From NCBI GenBank assembly GCA_022482625.1, contig JAKVOU010000001.1, positions 434,001 to 498,000 on the forward strand: a DNA stretch of 64,000 bases, read 5' to 3'. A model generated the notes under the pieces. That model saw nothing but the letters and a program-made list of their open reading frames with translations, had not been told where the DNA came from and searched no databases. Position numbers and translations under genes: made by a program. Origin of the DNA: Spirochaetia bacterium. Its GTDB lineage: Bacteria > Spirochaetota > Spirochaetia > Sphaerochaetales > Sphaerochaetaceae. Below are positions 8,605-18,863 of this stretch, piece after piece (the first letter of the stretch is position 1; each line of letters starts with the position of its first letter).

Positions 8605-11266
8605 CCTTTTCTCTTTCCTCCTTGCCGATCTCATCCTTCAGCTTCTGCACAAAGAGCATTGCCTGCATCGGTGTGGCATGTTCCAAGTCGAAGGAAGCAA
8701 TCTCATCAAGTATTGGAGAAAAATCAGGAATATCAGTTTCCTGTACCTGTTCCTTCTTGTCCATTTCATCAAGCAGGAAACTCGAAAAAAGGTCCATATC
8801 CATTGAACCCATCACATAGCTGCTGAAATATTTCCTCTGGAAACGGGAAGCGTCCTTCAAGATCGAAGCCGGGACACCGGCAAGCTTGGCCACATGAAGT
8901 CCATAGGAAGATGTAGCGATGCCATCGATGACCTTTCGGACAAAGATTACCTGCTTACCCTGTTCCTCTACCTGCAGGGTCTTCAGCTGCACCTTCGAGG
9001 TATCGAGAAGTGTCAGCTCATGGTAGTGCGTAGCAAACAGGCACTTTGCCCCGAGTCCTACCAGATAATTCATGAAAGCAAATGCAAGGCTCATGCCATC
9101 CTGCGTACTTGTACCCCGCCCTATCTCATCCATGATGACGAAGGATTTCCTGGTAGCAGTCCGCAATATGCGGGCAGCTTCCTGCATCTCTACCATGAAC
9201 GTAGATTCACCTCTTGCAAGGTTGTCTGAAGCTCCTACCCTACAGAACAGCTTGTCTACCAATGACAGGCTACAGGCAGCAGCAGGGACAAAGCTGCCGA
9301 CTTGTGCCAGTATGATGATCAGGGCACATTGTCTCAGATAGGTCGATTTACCTGCCATGTTCGGTCCGGTAATCAGTGCAAAACGCTTTGAATCTTCTGT
9401 AAACTCCAGGGAATTTGCAACGAATACTCCTGGTCCAAGTTGTTTTTCCACTACGGCATGCCGTCCGTCCTTGATACAGAGGGAATCTTCTTCCGCAAAA
9501 ACCGGCCTGCAGTAATTGAGTTCAACGGCAACCGTGGCCAAGGCCTGCAGCACGTCTATCCGGCTGAGCGTATTGCCCAAGGCAAGAAGCAGGTCGTGGG
9601 CATCGGCACATCGTTCGACAAGAGCTTTGTATACCTGCTTTTCCCTTTCTTCGGCAGCAAAGCTTCCCTGAAGGATCTGCTGATCCATTTCCATAAGTTC
9701 CCTGCTGGTATATCGTTCTGCATTTACAAGGGTCTGCTTACGTATCAGGTCATCGGGAACCTTTGATACATTTGCCTTGCTTATCTCAACATAATGTCCG
9801 ATAATCCGGTTCTGCCCAAGCTTGACTTTTTCTATGCCCATCTGCTCTTTGAGCCTGTCCATATACTCATCAAGCACATGGGCACTGTTTCCCCTGATAT
9901 GCCTCAGTTCGTCCAACTTGCCGTCATAACCATCCTTGATAACCAGACCTTCCTGGAACAGTCCTTGGACGTCTTCCCTTATCGCCCGGTTGATTTCGTC
10001 TACCAAGGCAAGCAGCTGCTCCAGGCCCTGCTCCCCTATGCTGGAAAGGCCACTTGTCTCATCTGTTTCCAATCTGCTGGCATCTACAAGCTTGCCATAA
10101 GTAGTCCAATCTTTCGTAATGAGGTCAAAGAATGCCGATGCAGTACGGCTTATGCCAAGCAGATCAGCAGGACTGTTCCGCCGCATCGTAATGCGGGAAG
10201 TAAGGCGCACCAGATCCAAGACTTTTGACAATATGGTACGTATACGTTCCCTTTCTTCCTTATGTTCAACAAAATATTGCACCCAATCCTGACGTTCTTC
10301 CAATCTTCCTTTGTCACGCAATGGATTTGCAAGCCACTTCTTCAACAGACGTGAGCCTCCGCTGGTAAGCGTCCTGTCAACCGTTGCAAAAAGCGTATTG
10401 GATTTTCCACCATCCTGGGTATTCTGGAGTATCTCAAGGCTTCGGAAACTGGATGCATCGATTTTAAGTGAAGAAGAATTGGTTTTCAGCGTATATCCTG
10501 CTATCTGCTTGAGGGAACTCATGGCTGTCTGCTGCAGGTAGTACAGCAATGCTCCTGCGACGCCGATTGCAGGTTCAGCATCTTCAATTCCGAACACCGT
10601 CAGATTCGAGATTCCGAATTGGTCGCATAGGAGCTTGAATGAACGACGGTGCTGAAACTGCTGGGAAGAAAGCTTGGTTACCATCTTCTGGGTTTCGTCA
10701 ATGACTTTGGCAAATTCAGGATATACGAAATAGTCATCATCATCTACAAGTATTTCCTTGGGAGCCAGCGAAGCAAGAAAAGACCTCAAAGAGGCATAGT
10801 CACTTTCACAGCCAATGCTCTGGAGACAGAATTCACCGCTGGTGATATCACTATAGGCAAGCCGTATGTAACGGCGGTCAAGCTTTATGCAGGCAAGATA
10901 ACTGCTTTCCTTCGAATTGAGGAAATCATCATCAACTACCGTTGCAGGTGTAATTACTTGGATAACTTCCCTTTTTGCCAATTGCCGTGCATCATTTGAC
11001 AATTCCAATTGCTCACATATTGCAATTTTTTTTCCTTCATCCAGCAAGCGCTTTATATAGGACTTTGCAGCATGGTAAGGGATGCCGCACATAGGTACCT
11101 GAGCCCTACTCGTCAACGTCAGATTGAGCAATCTTGATACTTCAATTGCATCATCCTCAAACATTTCGTAGAAATCACCAAGACGGAAAAAAAGTATCTT
11201 GTCCTTGTTCTGTTCCTTGATTGTCCTGTATTGGACCATCATGGGTGTTTCTTTCTCTTTAGCCAT
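8579..11266 (-). CDS. mutS: DNA mismatch repair protein MutS
   Basis: Mismatch-recognition ATPase. The mismatch-binding F32-x-E34 sits in RLGDFYEMFEDDA. The ABC-type ATPase has Walker A GPNMAGKST (preceded by FALIT), Walker B VIMDEIGRGTSTQDG and the ATHYHEL switch. The last ~100 residues include the dimerisation/MutL region and a charged tail. 895 residues from the ATG at 11266; an in-frame TTG two codons earlier is less likely. No mutL is in the window. It heads a two-gene unit with comF. Confidence 0.97.
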   Translation of the reverse strand: MAKEKETPMMVQYRTIKEQNKDKILFFRLGDFYEMFEDDAIEVSRLLNLTLTSRAQVPMCGIPYHAAKSYIKRLLDEGKKIAICEQLELSNDARQLAKREVIQVITPATVVDDDFLNSKESSYLACIKLDRRYIRLAYSDITSGEFCLQSIGCESDYASLRSFLASLAPKEILVDDDDYFVYPEFAKVIDETQKMVTKLSSQQFQHRRSFKLLCDQFGISNLTVFGIEDAEPAIGVAGALLYYLQQTAMSSLKQIAGYTLKTNSSSLKIDASSFRSLEILQNTQDGGKSNTLFATVDRTLTSGGSRLLKKWLANPLRDKGRLEERQDWVQYFVEHKEERERIRTILSKVLDLVRLTSRITMRRNSPADLLGISRTASAFFDLITKDWTTYGKLVDASRLETDETSGLSSIGEQGLEQLLALVDEINRAIREDVQGLFQEGLVIKDGYDGKLDELRHIRGNSAHVLDEYMDRLKEQMGIEKVKLGQNRIIGHYVEISKANVSKVPDDLIRKQTLVNAERYTSRELMEMDQQILQGSFAAEEREKQVYKALVERCADAHDLLLALGNTLSRIDVLQALATVAVELNYCRPVFAEEDSLCIKDGRHAVVEKQLGPGVFVANSLEFTEDSKRFALITGPNMAGKSTYLRQCALIIILAQVGSFVPAAACSLSLVDKLFCRVGASDNLARGESTFMVEMQEAARILRTATRKSFVIMDEIGRGTSTQDGMSLAFAFMNYLVGLGAKCLFATHYHELTLLDTSKVQLKTLQVEEQGKQVIFVRKVIDGIATSSYGLHVAKLAGVPASILKDASRFQRKYFSSYVMGSMDMDLFSSFLLDEMDKKEQVQETDIPDFSPILDEIASFDLEHATPMQAMLFVQKLKDEIGKEEREKDGLGMQPL

Positions 11267-11310
11267 GTGCAAAGTATAGCAACTTCAGTGGATTTTTCCT
11301 ACAACTATCA

Positions 11311-11345
11311 CAAAAAACAAAAAGGACCTGCCCGCAGGCAGATCC
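11311..11345 (-). terminator. Terminator after bamA
   Basis: Nine-pair stem with one G-U pair (11324-11332 with 11337-11345) and a 4-nt loop, followed on the minus strand by TTTTTGTTTTTTG. It lies 22 nt past the bamA stop and upstream of mutS. Confidence 0.9.
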
Positions 11346-11367
11346 CTCGGTCCCGATCCTTTGCAGG

Positions 11368-13887
11368 TCAGAACAGATTCGTCGAAATCGAAAGGACGAT
11401 CTTCATACCATTGAATATGCCGCTTCCGAAATCGAAGAGAGAACCATCATCCCATGAGAAACCATCCGATGCAGTCCATGTGGCATCCTTGACAAGATAC
11501 AACCCTATGGGAAGACTTGGAATCTTGACCTTGACGCCGGTTCCTGCAGCCAAATACCAGGTGTAATCGGAAGGGTCTCCAGTCATTTCAGAAAGATATT
11601 CCTTTACCGTAGTAGCGCTGACGAATGTATCCCATGCAACCATCTTGTCAACCAAAGTGGTCTCAACCGACAACTTGTTGTCAAACAGGAAAGCCTGGTC
11701 CGTAAGTACATCATGGCCCAAGGCAATGGTCATACCATCGATATAGAGCATTTCACTGCTTGTTGCACCGCTCTGGGCATCTTCTTCCCAACTGCCGTCA
11801 CTCAGCACGTACTGCGGGAACATGAAACTGATTGAAGATGCAAAAGATGCAACTGTCTTCTGTTTCTTGCCGTTGATTTTCATCGCACCGATCTGCCTGA
11901 AGATCGAGAATGAGGTTGCACTCTTGATATAGTTTGAAATACCACCCAGCACACCTCCGGCATAGGTAATGGTCTGGGTAAGCAAATAGCCCTTCGTAGT
12001 CTGCTGGACCAAGTCCCTGCCATCCCAGCTCAGACCGATCGAAAGCAGATTGGAGAACTGCCACTGGTCAGCATAGAGTTTGATCAGATAGTTATACGGA
12101 TCGTATTGTTCATCATATGAGGCCCTGTTCACGCCGATGGAAAGCCCTGTACTTGCTTTGAGGGAACCGGCATCATACCGCCAAGTATATCCGGTATTGT
12201 AACCGACAGCCACTCTCCAGCTTTCATATTCCATGAGCTCGTCTGCAGCAGGGGTAGCCTTGCCTGCAGCAACATATGCCTCATAGCTGCTATAGCCACT
12301 TGGATAGGCTTTTGCTGATGCATGGCCTCTATAGTACGGACTGTTTGCTCCGCGTTGGAGGATATCTGTCTCATCTGCATGCCTGAAGGTAAGCGTAAAA
12401 CCATTGGACCAAGGTATGTCTCCGAACCACTCATCAGTATAGCCCAGTACTACCTTTTGGGTTGACGGACTCAAGGTAAGGGAAAGCGAAAGATCATTGC
12501 CGGTTCCTGAGAAGTTGTTGTCGGTCCATGTAAGGAATCCGCTTATCGGGAACTCGGTGACCGTACCGCCGAAGGTTGCACCGAACTGTACGTTCTTCTG
12601 TCCTCCCTCGGTCAGGTTGAAGATGACGTCGACCTGCTTCATGTCTTCAGTATTCTTTATGTCATAGTTCAGATCGGAAAGCAAAAGTGTATTCTGCAGA
12701 TTCTGCATTGACTTGATCAAGGCTGCCCTTGAGAATATATCGCCCTCGTGAATCGTCAGCTCACGTCTATAGACTTCTTTCTGGGTAGAACCAGTTCCGT
12801 TGAGTATGATCTTGCGGATGGTAGCCTGCGGTCCTTCAGTTATTTTCAGATTGAAATTGATGACATGGTTATCCTCATCCTTGGTACGTTCAGGAATGAT
12901 ATTGAAATAGATGTATCCATTGTCGTAGTAAAGCGATGCAATCTGCTGAAGTTGTTCATTGAACTTGGTAAAGTCCATCTCATCACCCTTCTGCATCGTA
13001 ATCTTGCTGCGCAAGGTTTCGGTAGGATACACGGTGTTGCCTGCAAAGGTAATGGAACCAAGTTTCCAGACTTCGCCCTCTTCGACGGGGAATACAGCCT
13101 TGACCCGTTCAAACGTATCATCTGGCTTCGAAATATCGACAAGTTCAGGAGTACTGACCCTGGCAAAGGCATAGCCTCGGCTCTGATAGTAATCCATCAA
13201 TGTCTGGACATCCCTTGCAATGGTGGTAGGATCATAATACCCGTTGTTGAAGAAAGACCGGGTCTTGGAAGAAACCTTGGCAGAAAGCACATCACTGGGA
13301 ATCTTTTCATTTCCACTGAATGCAATCTCTCCGATGACAACCTGCCGTCCTTCGTCGATGGTAAACTTCAGGGATACCGTGGAAGTCTTGTCATCAGAAG
13401 TCAACGAAGACTCTATCTTAGCATTTATATATCCCTTGCTCTTGTAATAGTCTTCCAGCTTTTTCTTTGCAAGGGACATTTCCGTACCTTTGTAAAAAGT
13501 CCCAACCTGAAGGCCCGAAGTATCCAGCAAGTCCGAATCCTTTATCTTTTTGTTGCCCTCGAACACAACATCCCTAAGCAAAGGAATCTCATAGAAATGG
13601 AACTTGATTATCATTCCCATGGAATCATTGGGATTTTTCGTAGCTTCAGGATAAAAATAAGTAAAGCACCCCAAATCCTGCAGTTTCTTCTGCAGCTCAG
13701 TGAGCAGAGCATCACTGTAATTGTCGCCCTTATACTGATAGAGGATATCCTTTATCGAATCGACAGGTGCATTGATAATCCCGTCATAGGTGATGTCATC
13801 TATCTTCAGCCCATCATACCAAGCAGAAAATGCACTTGTAGAAACAATAGACAGAAGAAGCAGTAGAGCCAGTATCTTCCTTTTCAT
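11368..13887 (-). CDS. bamA: Outer membrane protein assembly factor BamA (Omp85)
   Basis: Inserts beta-barrel proteins into the outer membrane. From the ATG at 13887 (GGGAG upstream) there are 839 residues. A signal peptide (MKRKILALLLLLSIVSTSAFS) is followed by repeated POTRA domains to about residue 420. The later ones show GEVWKLGSITFAGNTVYPTETL and EGPQATIRKIILNGTGSTQKEV. The rest is a 16-strand-type surface-antigen barrel ending in phenylalanine (STNLF), the usual C-terminal barrel signature. Residues 1-11 of the longer upstream frame are not needed. tamB lies directly upstream, 38 nt away, matching the known BamA/TamB partnership. Confidence 0.95.
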   Translation of the reverse strand: MKRKILALLLLLSIVSTSAFSAWYDGLKIDDITYDGIINAPVDSIKDILYQYKGDNYSDALLTELQKKLQDLGCFTYFYPEATKNPNDSMGMIIKFHFYEIPLLRDVVFEGNKKIKDSDLLDTSGLQVGTFYKGTEMSLAKKKLEDYYKSKGYINAKIESSLTSDDKTSTVSLKFTIDEGRQVVIGEIAFSGNEKIPSDVLSAKVSSKTRSFFNNGYYDPTTIARDVQTLMDYYQSRGYAFARVSTPELVDISKPDDTFERVKAVFPVEEGEVWKLGSITFAGNTVYPTETLRSKITMQKGDEMDFTKFNEQLQQIASLYYDNGYIYFNIIPERTKDEDNHVINFNLKITEGPQATIRKIILNGTGSTQKEVYRRELTIHEGDIFSRAALIKSMQNLQNTLLLSDLNYDIKNTEDMKQVDVIFNLTEGGQKNVQFGATFGGTVTEFPISGFLTWTDNNFSGTGNDLSLSLTLSPSTQKVVLGYTDEWFGDIPWSNGFTLTFRHADETDILQRGANSPYYRGHASAKAYPSGYSSYEAYVAAGKATPAADELMEYESWRVAVGYNTGYTWRYDAGSLKASTGLSIGVNRASYDEQYDPYNYLIKLYADQWQFSNLLSIGLSWDGRDLVQQTTKGYLLTQTITYAGGVLGGISNYIKSATSFSIFRQIGAMKINGKKQKTVASFASSISFMFPQYVLSDGSWEEDAQSGATSSEMLYIDGMTIALGHDVLTDQAFLFDNKLSVETTLVDKMVAWDTFVSATTVKEYLSEMTGDPSDYTWYLAAGTGVKVKIPSLPIGLYLVKDATWTASDGFSWDDGSLFDFGSGIFNGMKIVLSISTNLF

Positions 13888-13925
13888 AGGTTCTCCCTGA
13901 AAGCTATAAATCATTATCATGTATG

Positions 13926-16900
13926 TTAACGAAACTCAATCGTCTTGGTTACACTAAAACCCATAGTATCCAAAACATCCGGTATGGACAACTGCTGGGG
14001 ATTGGTAAAAACAGAAATCCTGCCAAGTGGAGTGGTTTCTTCAAAACTGATCCGAAGATCCATCACCAGATCGTCGGCAAGGAATTTCAATTTATTCTTT
14101 TTCTTGCTGGCCATCAAGTTGAACAATATCTGCAGATAAGCATCACTGGAAAGGTACTTTCCCATGTTTATCGTCGTGTTATTCAAATAAAAAGACATCG
14201 GTGAATATGTAGTTTCTGTGTTGTCAAAGCTTATGGCACGTACCAAGAGGTTTTCTACTATGTTGCTTCTGATCGAGAAGTTGTCAAGGTTCAATATCTT
14301 GGCAATGTTCCTGTTAAGTTCACTTAAACCGTTGATATCAAAGAAGCCAAGGCTTGTAATCATGCTGGTAGCAGCACCTGCAAGAGATGCAACGGAATTG
14401 TTTTCTGTAAGGCTTTGCCCTAGAAGAGCCATGATCTGTGCCTGCGCAAGTGAGGGGCTGCTCGTAAATTTCATGGTAAGGTCATTCAGCGGTGACTTTG
14501 GCACTGAAAGTGTAATGTTTACTATGTTACTGTCCTCATCAAGGGCCCTGTATGTAGCGGTAAACTGCAGTTGGGGTACAAAAGCACCGGTCTGTGGGTC
14601 CGTTGCAAATGCAAAGGAACCATCATCAATATAGAAATTGTTCTTGAAATAGAAGAACTCTCCCTGGGCAATGTCAATCTTTCCTTTTCCGCTCAATTTC
14701 TTTGAAGAAGATGCAAAGGAAAAGCTGAACTGCTGGTTCTGTGCAAATGTAGCCTGCATGATCGGAGATGCAGAATTCGGATAGGTGAAGCTTACGCTTG
14801 GTCCTAGGGTAATATCAAAGTCAAAGTTTCCTTTCTTACTTGGTACGATGTAACTCGGATATGATTCAAGTCCATACGTAGCCACGGTATTGCTGATCTT
14901 GAGCTTTCCTCTTGTCCAATAGTCATCATCGGCAGCATGATAGCTGAAGTTCCCTTTGAATTGTCCGCGGACGTTGATATTCTGCTGGATAAGCGGAAGG
15001 AAGAAAGGTACGTAGTCAGCAATATCAAGATCCATGTCCAGTGACTTCATCGCCCATCCATCCATTTCTATCGAAAAGCTTCCCGAAATGGCTACAGGCT
15101 GATGTGTATCAGCCCTCTGTACGTTTCCGTTGACGGATGAAGCAGCAATGCGCGTCCCATTGGCAACGAAGATAAGGTTGTTGAACAGGAACAGGCTGTT
15201 TTCTGTCCAAAAAGTCCTTGCACTGAAATCATCAAGGAAGAGGGTTCCGTAATATCTGGGCGAAGTCTTGAAATCCTTGATCCTGAGTTCTCCTGTAATG
15301 CCGGAACCTTCAAAAGCAAAAACAGGATTATGCATGAGCAACTGGCCCAGATTGACGGGAACATCAATATCTGTCAGCAGCAAATTTCCTTTTCCTTTGA
15401 AGTCTGCTTTCCCTTCCATGCTGATGGAAGCAAAATCCTTAAGACTGAATTGCATGGTCTCAGAAGCAAGATGATAGGTACCATTCAGATATGTACTGCT
15501 GACCTGCATGGAATCGGCAGAAAAATCTATATCCAGGGTATTGTCAGGGATATGCACCTTGTCTTCTGCACGTAGCTTGAACTGACGGTCAAAAGGCTTG
15601 GCATCTTCAAGCAGGTGTACGTTACGAATCGATATCTTTGCCGTCATGCCGGACAAATCCGAAAGAGACAGCTTCCTGATATGCCCTACAAGGGATTTCA
15701 TGTCCACTTTTCCGAATTCGGCAGAAAAGCCAAGGTCAGCACTGGTTTTTTGATCAACAGGGAAATCCTTGCGCACCGAAGCAAAGTTCATTTTCCCTGC
15801 TGCTGTCCTGCCCTTCAAATCAATGCTTATGTTTCCATCCGAAATCGTACTGTTGCCCTTTGCAAATGAAAGGGAACTGAGCGTACATTGCTCTGCCTTG
15901 AGGCTCAGGTTGCTTTTCATGCTCAGGCCTTGTCCAGGATTGCTGAGATCAACGATACCATTCAGTGAATTTTCCGTACGGAAATCAGTTTCTCCAGCTA
16001 TCCTGAGGTTGAGCGAGGTCCCCCCAAGAGAAGGAAACAATGTTCCCAATGACAGCATGGATGCGTCAAGCAGCAGTTTGGTATGGATGGTATCAGTATT
16101 GTCCATGACCAGTTCAAGAGTCTGGCTGCGTCCATCTCCCAGACTAAGCAAGAAGGAATATGGGACTTGAAGCCGCGTAGAAATCAATTTATAGAAAGGA
16201 CTGCCATGGTAAGAAGCTGTCCCGTTATAGGAAACAAGTTTTCCGTCTGCCTGTTTCCTACCAAAGGAAATGGAACTGAAATCGAGACTGTCCGCTGTAA
16301 GTTTTCCTGAACAGCCGAACGTATAGTCTCCACCGTTATAGGAAAATACAAAATCCTGCAAACCGGCATACCAGGTATCCTTGTCCGTGTAATCGGCCAG
16401 GAATGCTCCGCTGATCGAAGTAGTCGGCAGGAAAGGCAACGGAAGCTTGTCCATGGACAAGGACAAATGGGTCTTGCCCATGAAGGAAGCATAAAGGTTC
16501 AGCTGTGCCCCTGAGATGATTGAAAGGGAAAGCCTGTCCATATTGAATTTGATCGACATCGGATAAGTAATGGTATCCAACGTCAGGTCAAGCGAGGAAG
16601 TGACCGTCCGTGCAGTACTTGTATCAACGATGCCTTTGATCAACAGGCTCGGGACCGGAGGTGCCACGACCTGATAGCTATACTGCCCGCTTCTGCTTGA
16701 ATCGAAAGAAACAGACATGATATTCTTGCCGTCCTTGACAGTATCCAGCCTAAGTTCGCCCCTAGGCAGCATTGGATCAAATCCTATCGAACCCTTGTAG
16801 CTGAAGCGGTAGCCGAGTACGCCCAGGCTGAATGTATTTACCGTCAGGGTATCTGATTTCATGTAAGCATCCAACGTCATGCCGATATTGAAATGCGACG

Positions 16901-18689
16901 AAGCAAAGGCAACTGAATTGAAGACCAGCTGCCCGTTGATCCTACCATCGATCGGAACGACTTTGCCTTGTGAAAGCGAACCCTGGATATTCAGGGTTCC
17001 CCACATCACCGTAGAATCGGTGATGAACGGATGCAAGGCCGGTGCATAGGTTGCAAGGAAGGGACCGAAAGACATAGGCTTGAAATCGTCAAGGGAAACA
17101 ACTCCGGAGAAAGATGAGTCCTTGATGGATTTTCCAGAGATGCTGTAGACGCCTTTGATATGAAGGGAATCACCATAGGCAAAATCAGCTTCAACCATCT
17201 GCAGCTTGTCTGATTCAAGAGGCAATGTCCCCTGGTAGCCGAGGGAAAGTCCTGCATCCTGGGAGAAAGTCGGCACGCTGATATCCGATACCTTGAGCTG
17301 TACGCTCGTCGCCGTAAGGTTATTCCGGCTGCTTGCTTTCAGGTTGACCTTGCAGGTTCCTTTTTGCCCAAGCAAAGGAATGGTACCGGCCGCCTGACCA
17401 GAAAGTTGAAGTGAAAGGTCATGGTAATTTTTCCGTAATGTCTCCAGCAGGGATCCATCTCCCATCACAGGTTTGTCCGAAACAGGCGTCCCGGCCACCT
17501 CAAGGCCGAGATTGCCGGCAGTGCCATCATATTTGCTGCCTGCAAACGTAAGCTTTTCAAGGGTTCCCTTCAAGGAAGTCGGCAAAGTCCCATTGCAGAG
17601 CAGGACCAGCTGCAGGTCTTCCGTACCAAGTTCCAGATGTTCTTTCCCCAACAATGTACAGGAAGCTTTGTTTCCCTTGTGCACGACCAGCTGCAGCTGT
17701 TTGTCTACATAGGAAACTGCCAGATCCAAGTCAGTCATCGTAGCATTCGCCTGACTGCTTGTGAACGCAATGTCATCCATCTTCAGATGGACGGAAAAAT
17801 CCCTCAGGTTGGTAACCAGGCCGGCAGAAAAAGAAGAAACATCAATATTGCCACCAGCGGCGGATGCGACTGCACCTGTCCCTTCTACCGTGACATTGCC
17901 AGGTTGAGCCAGGCCATAGGCAATATGTAGCTTTTTCAGGCTTCCTGCATAGGAAGTACCAGCAAAAGAAATATTCTGAAGATACAGGGAAAGTTTGTCA
18001 TTTTCCCAAAGCAGGTTGAAGGAATCCAACTTTGCCCGCCCGTCTTTGACCCCAATGATACCCTCGTTTCCCTTTACCTGGACATTTGTTATATCTCCAG
18101 TCTCATTTAAAAAGAATACAAGGGAAGAAAGATGGATTCGGGAGTGGTAGCCTGTCCCCTTGATTTCTACTTGTCCATCGGCAAGTCCTATACGGAAAGA
18201 TGAGCCAAGCAGCTTCTGTGGCAAAACGGAAGCGATATTGAAGTGACCGGAAGCAATGAATCCCTCGATCTTTGACAATATCCAGTCCATCTGCACCTGG
18301 GATGAACCGTCATTTGCTTCCCCCTGCTCCAGATTCAAGGTAACGCCATCAAGCACAAGGTCCACTTGGGCCTTATGACCGAAGAAAACAGCTATATTGT
18401 CCACAAGGGAATGGGAAGCTTCCATAGTAGTCACATGGAGAAGTGTCTTACCTTGATGGGTAAGCGTAATATCATGGAAAACCTGATGGGAAAGGAAGGA
18501 CGAATTCATCTGTCCTATGCTGAGTTGGAAATCATCGGGCAGCTGAATAGGATCAAGGAGGGCATCGGTAGTGATTTCAATAGGTGAATATAGACGGGCA
18601 TACCTCTGGCCACAATAGACCAAGGCTAGGACAACGCAAAGAATCATGGTCATTACCCAGACCGTCTGCCTGTTGCTATGGTATTTCAC
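13926..18689 (-). CDS. tamB: TamB-like inner-membrane/periplasmic bridge protein (DUF490)
   Basis: AsmA/TamB family proteins span the periplasm as long beta-rich grooves that move phospholipids and assist outer-membrane protein export. 1587 residues. A single N-terminal membrane segment is at about residues 10-27 (TVWVMTMILCVVLALVYCG), followed by a long beta-repeat body. The C-terminal DUF490 region has SPPL-type strands and MALLGQSL; the protein ends TKTIEFR. It is cotranscribed with bamA; no TamA homologue is visible, so BamA is the likely barrel partner (inference). Confidence 0.85.
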   Translation of the reverse strand: MKYHSNRQTVWVMTMILCVVLALVYCGQRYARLYSPIEITTDALLDPIQLPDDFQLSIGQMNSSFLSHQVFHDITLTHQGKTLLHVTTMEASHSLVDNIAVFFGHKAQVDLVLDGVTLNLEQGEANDGSSQVQMDWILSKIEGFIASGHFNIASVLPQKLLGSSFRIGLADGQVEIKGTGYHSRIHLSSLVFFLNETGDITNVQVKGNEGIIGVKDGRAKLDSFNLLWENDKLSLYLQNISFAGTSYAGSLKKLHIAYGLAQPGNVTVEGTGAVASAAGGNIDVSSFSAGLVTNLRDFSVHLKMDDIAFTSSQANATMTDLDLAVSYVDKQLQLVVHKGNKASCTLLGKEHLELGTEDLQLVLLCNGTLPTSLKGTLEKLTFAGSKYDGTAGNLGLEVAGTPVSDKPVMGDGSLLETLRKNYHDLSLQLSGQAAGTIPLLGQKGTCKVNLKASSRNNLTATSVQLKVSDISVPTFSQDAGLSLGYQGTLPLESDKLQMVEADFAYGDSLHIKGVYSISGKSIKDSSFSGVVSLDDFKPMSFGPFLATYAPALHPFITDSTVMWGTLNIQGSLSQGKVVPIDGRINGQLVFNSVAFASSHFNIGMTLDAYMKSDTLTVNTFSLGVLGYRFSYKGSIGFDPMLPRGELRLDTVKDGKNIMSVSFDSSRSGQYSYQVVAPPVPSLLIKGIVDTSTARTVTSSLDLTLDTITYPMSIKFNMDRLSLSIISGAQLNLYASFMGKTHLSLSMDKLPLPFLPTTSISGAFLADYTDKDTWYAGLQDFVFSYNGGDYTFGCSGKLTADSLDFSSISFGRKQADGKLVSYNGTASYHGSPFYKLISTRLQVPYSFLLSLGDGRSQTLELVMDNTDTIHTKLLLDASMLSLGTLFPSLGGTSLNLRIAGETDFRTENSLNGIVDLSNPGQGLSMKSNLSLKAEQCTLSSLSFAKGNSTISDGNISIDLKGRTAAGKMNFASVRKDFPVDQKTSADLGFSAEFGKVDMKSLVGHIRKLSLSDLSGMTAKISIRNVHLLEDAKPFDRQFKLRAEDKVHIPDNTLDIDFSADSMQVSSTYLNGTYHLASETMQFSLKDFASISMEGKADFKGKGNLLLTDIDVPVNLGQLLMHNPVFAFEGSGITGELRIKDFKTSPRYYGTLFLDDFSARTFWTENSLFLFNNLIFVANGTRIAASSVNGNVQRADTHQPVAISGSFSIEMDGWAMKSLDMDLDIADYVPFFLPLIQQNINVRGQFKGNFSYHAADDDYWTRGKLKISNTVATYGLESYPSYIVPSKKGNFDFDITLGPSVSFTYPNSASPIMQATFAQNQQFSFSFASSSKKLSGKGKIDIAQGEFFYFKNNFYIDDGSFAFATDPQTGAFVPQLQFTATYRALDEDSNIVNITLSVPKSPLNDLTMKFTSSPSLAQAQIMALLGQSLTENNSVASLAGAATSMITSLGFFDINGLSELNRNIAKILNLDNFSIRSNIVENLLVRAISFDNTETTYSPMSFYLNNTTINMGKYLSSDAYLQILFNLMASKKKNKLKFLADDLVMDLRISFEETTPLGRISVFTNPQQLSIPDVLDTMGFSVTKTIEFR

Positions 18690-18779
18690 GTTCCGTTTCC
18701 TCTGTCGCCAGTATACTTCATGATTACCTTTTTATGTATCTTTTTCAACCGACTGCAGGAGAAAAAAGAGACCGATAGG

Positions 18780-18808
18780 TTTACATCGGGCGGTGTCCCC
18801 GATAAAAT
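18780..18808 (+). promoter_or_regulatory. Predicted sigma-70 promoter for tmk
   Basis: TTTACA (18780-18785), 17-bp spacer, TAAAAT (18803-18808), about 55 nt upstream of the tmk ATG. The spacer contains a short G/C-rich inverted repeat. On the minus strand the same segment gives a 5-bp stem followed by TCTCTTTTTT (toward 18761), a weak terminator that could stop antisense transcription coming from queA. Confidence 0.6.
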
Positions 18809-18863
18809 CAGGGTGTTTCCTGCCTGCCGGAACCGGTCGACATGAATCAGACAAGGAAGGAAC

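Noticed and set aside
12748-13866. 372-codon open frame on the plus strand across bamA
   Set aside because: It lies wholly antisense to the POTRA region of BamA, has no ribosome-binding site and no recognisable domain.
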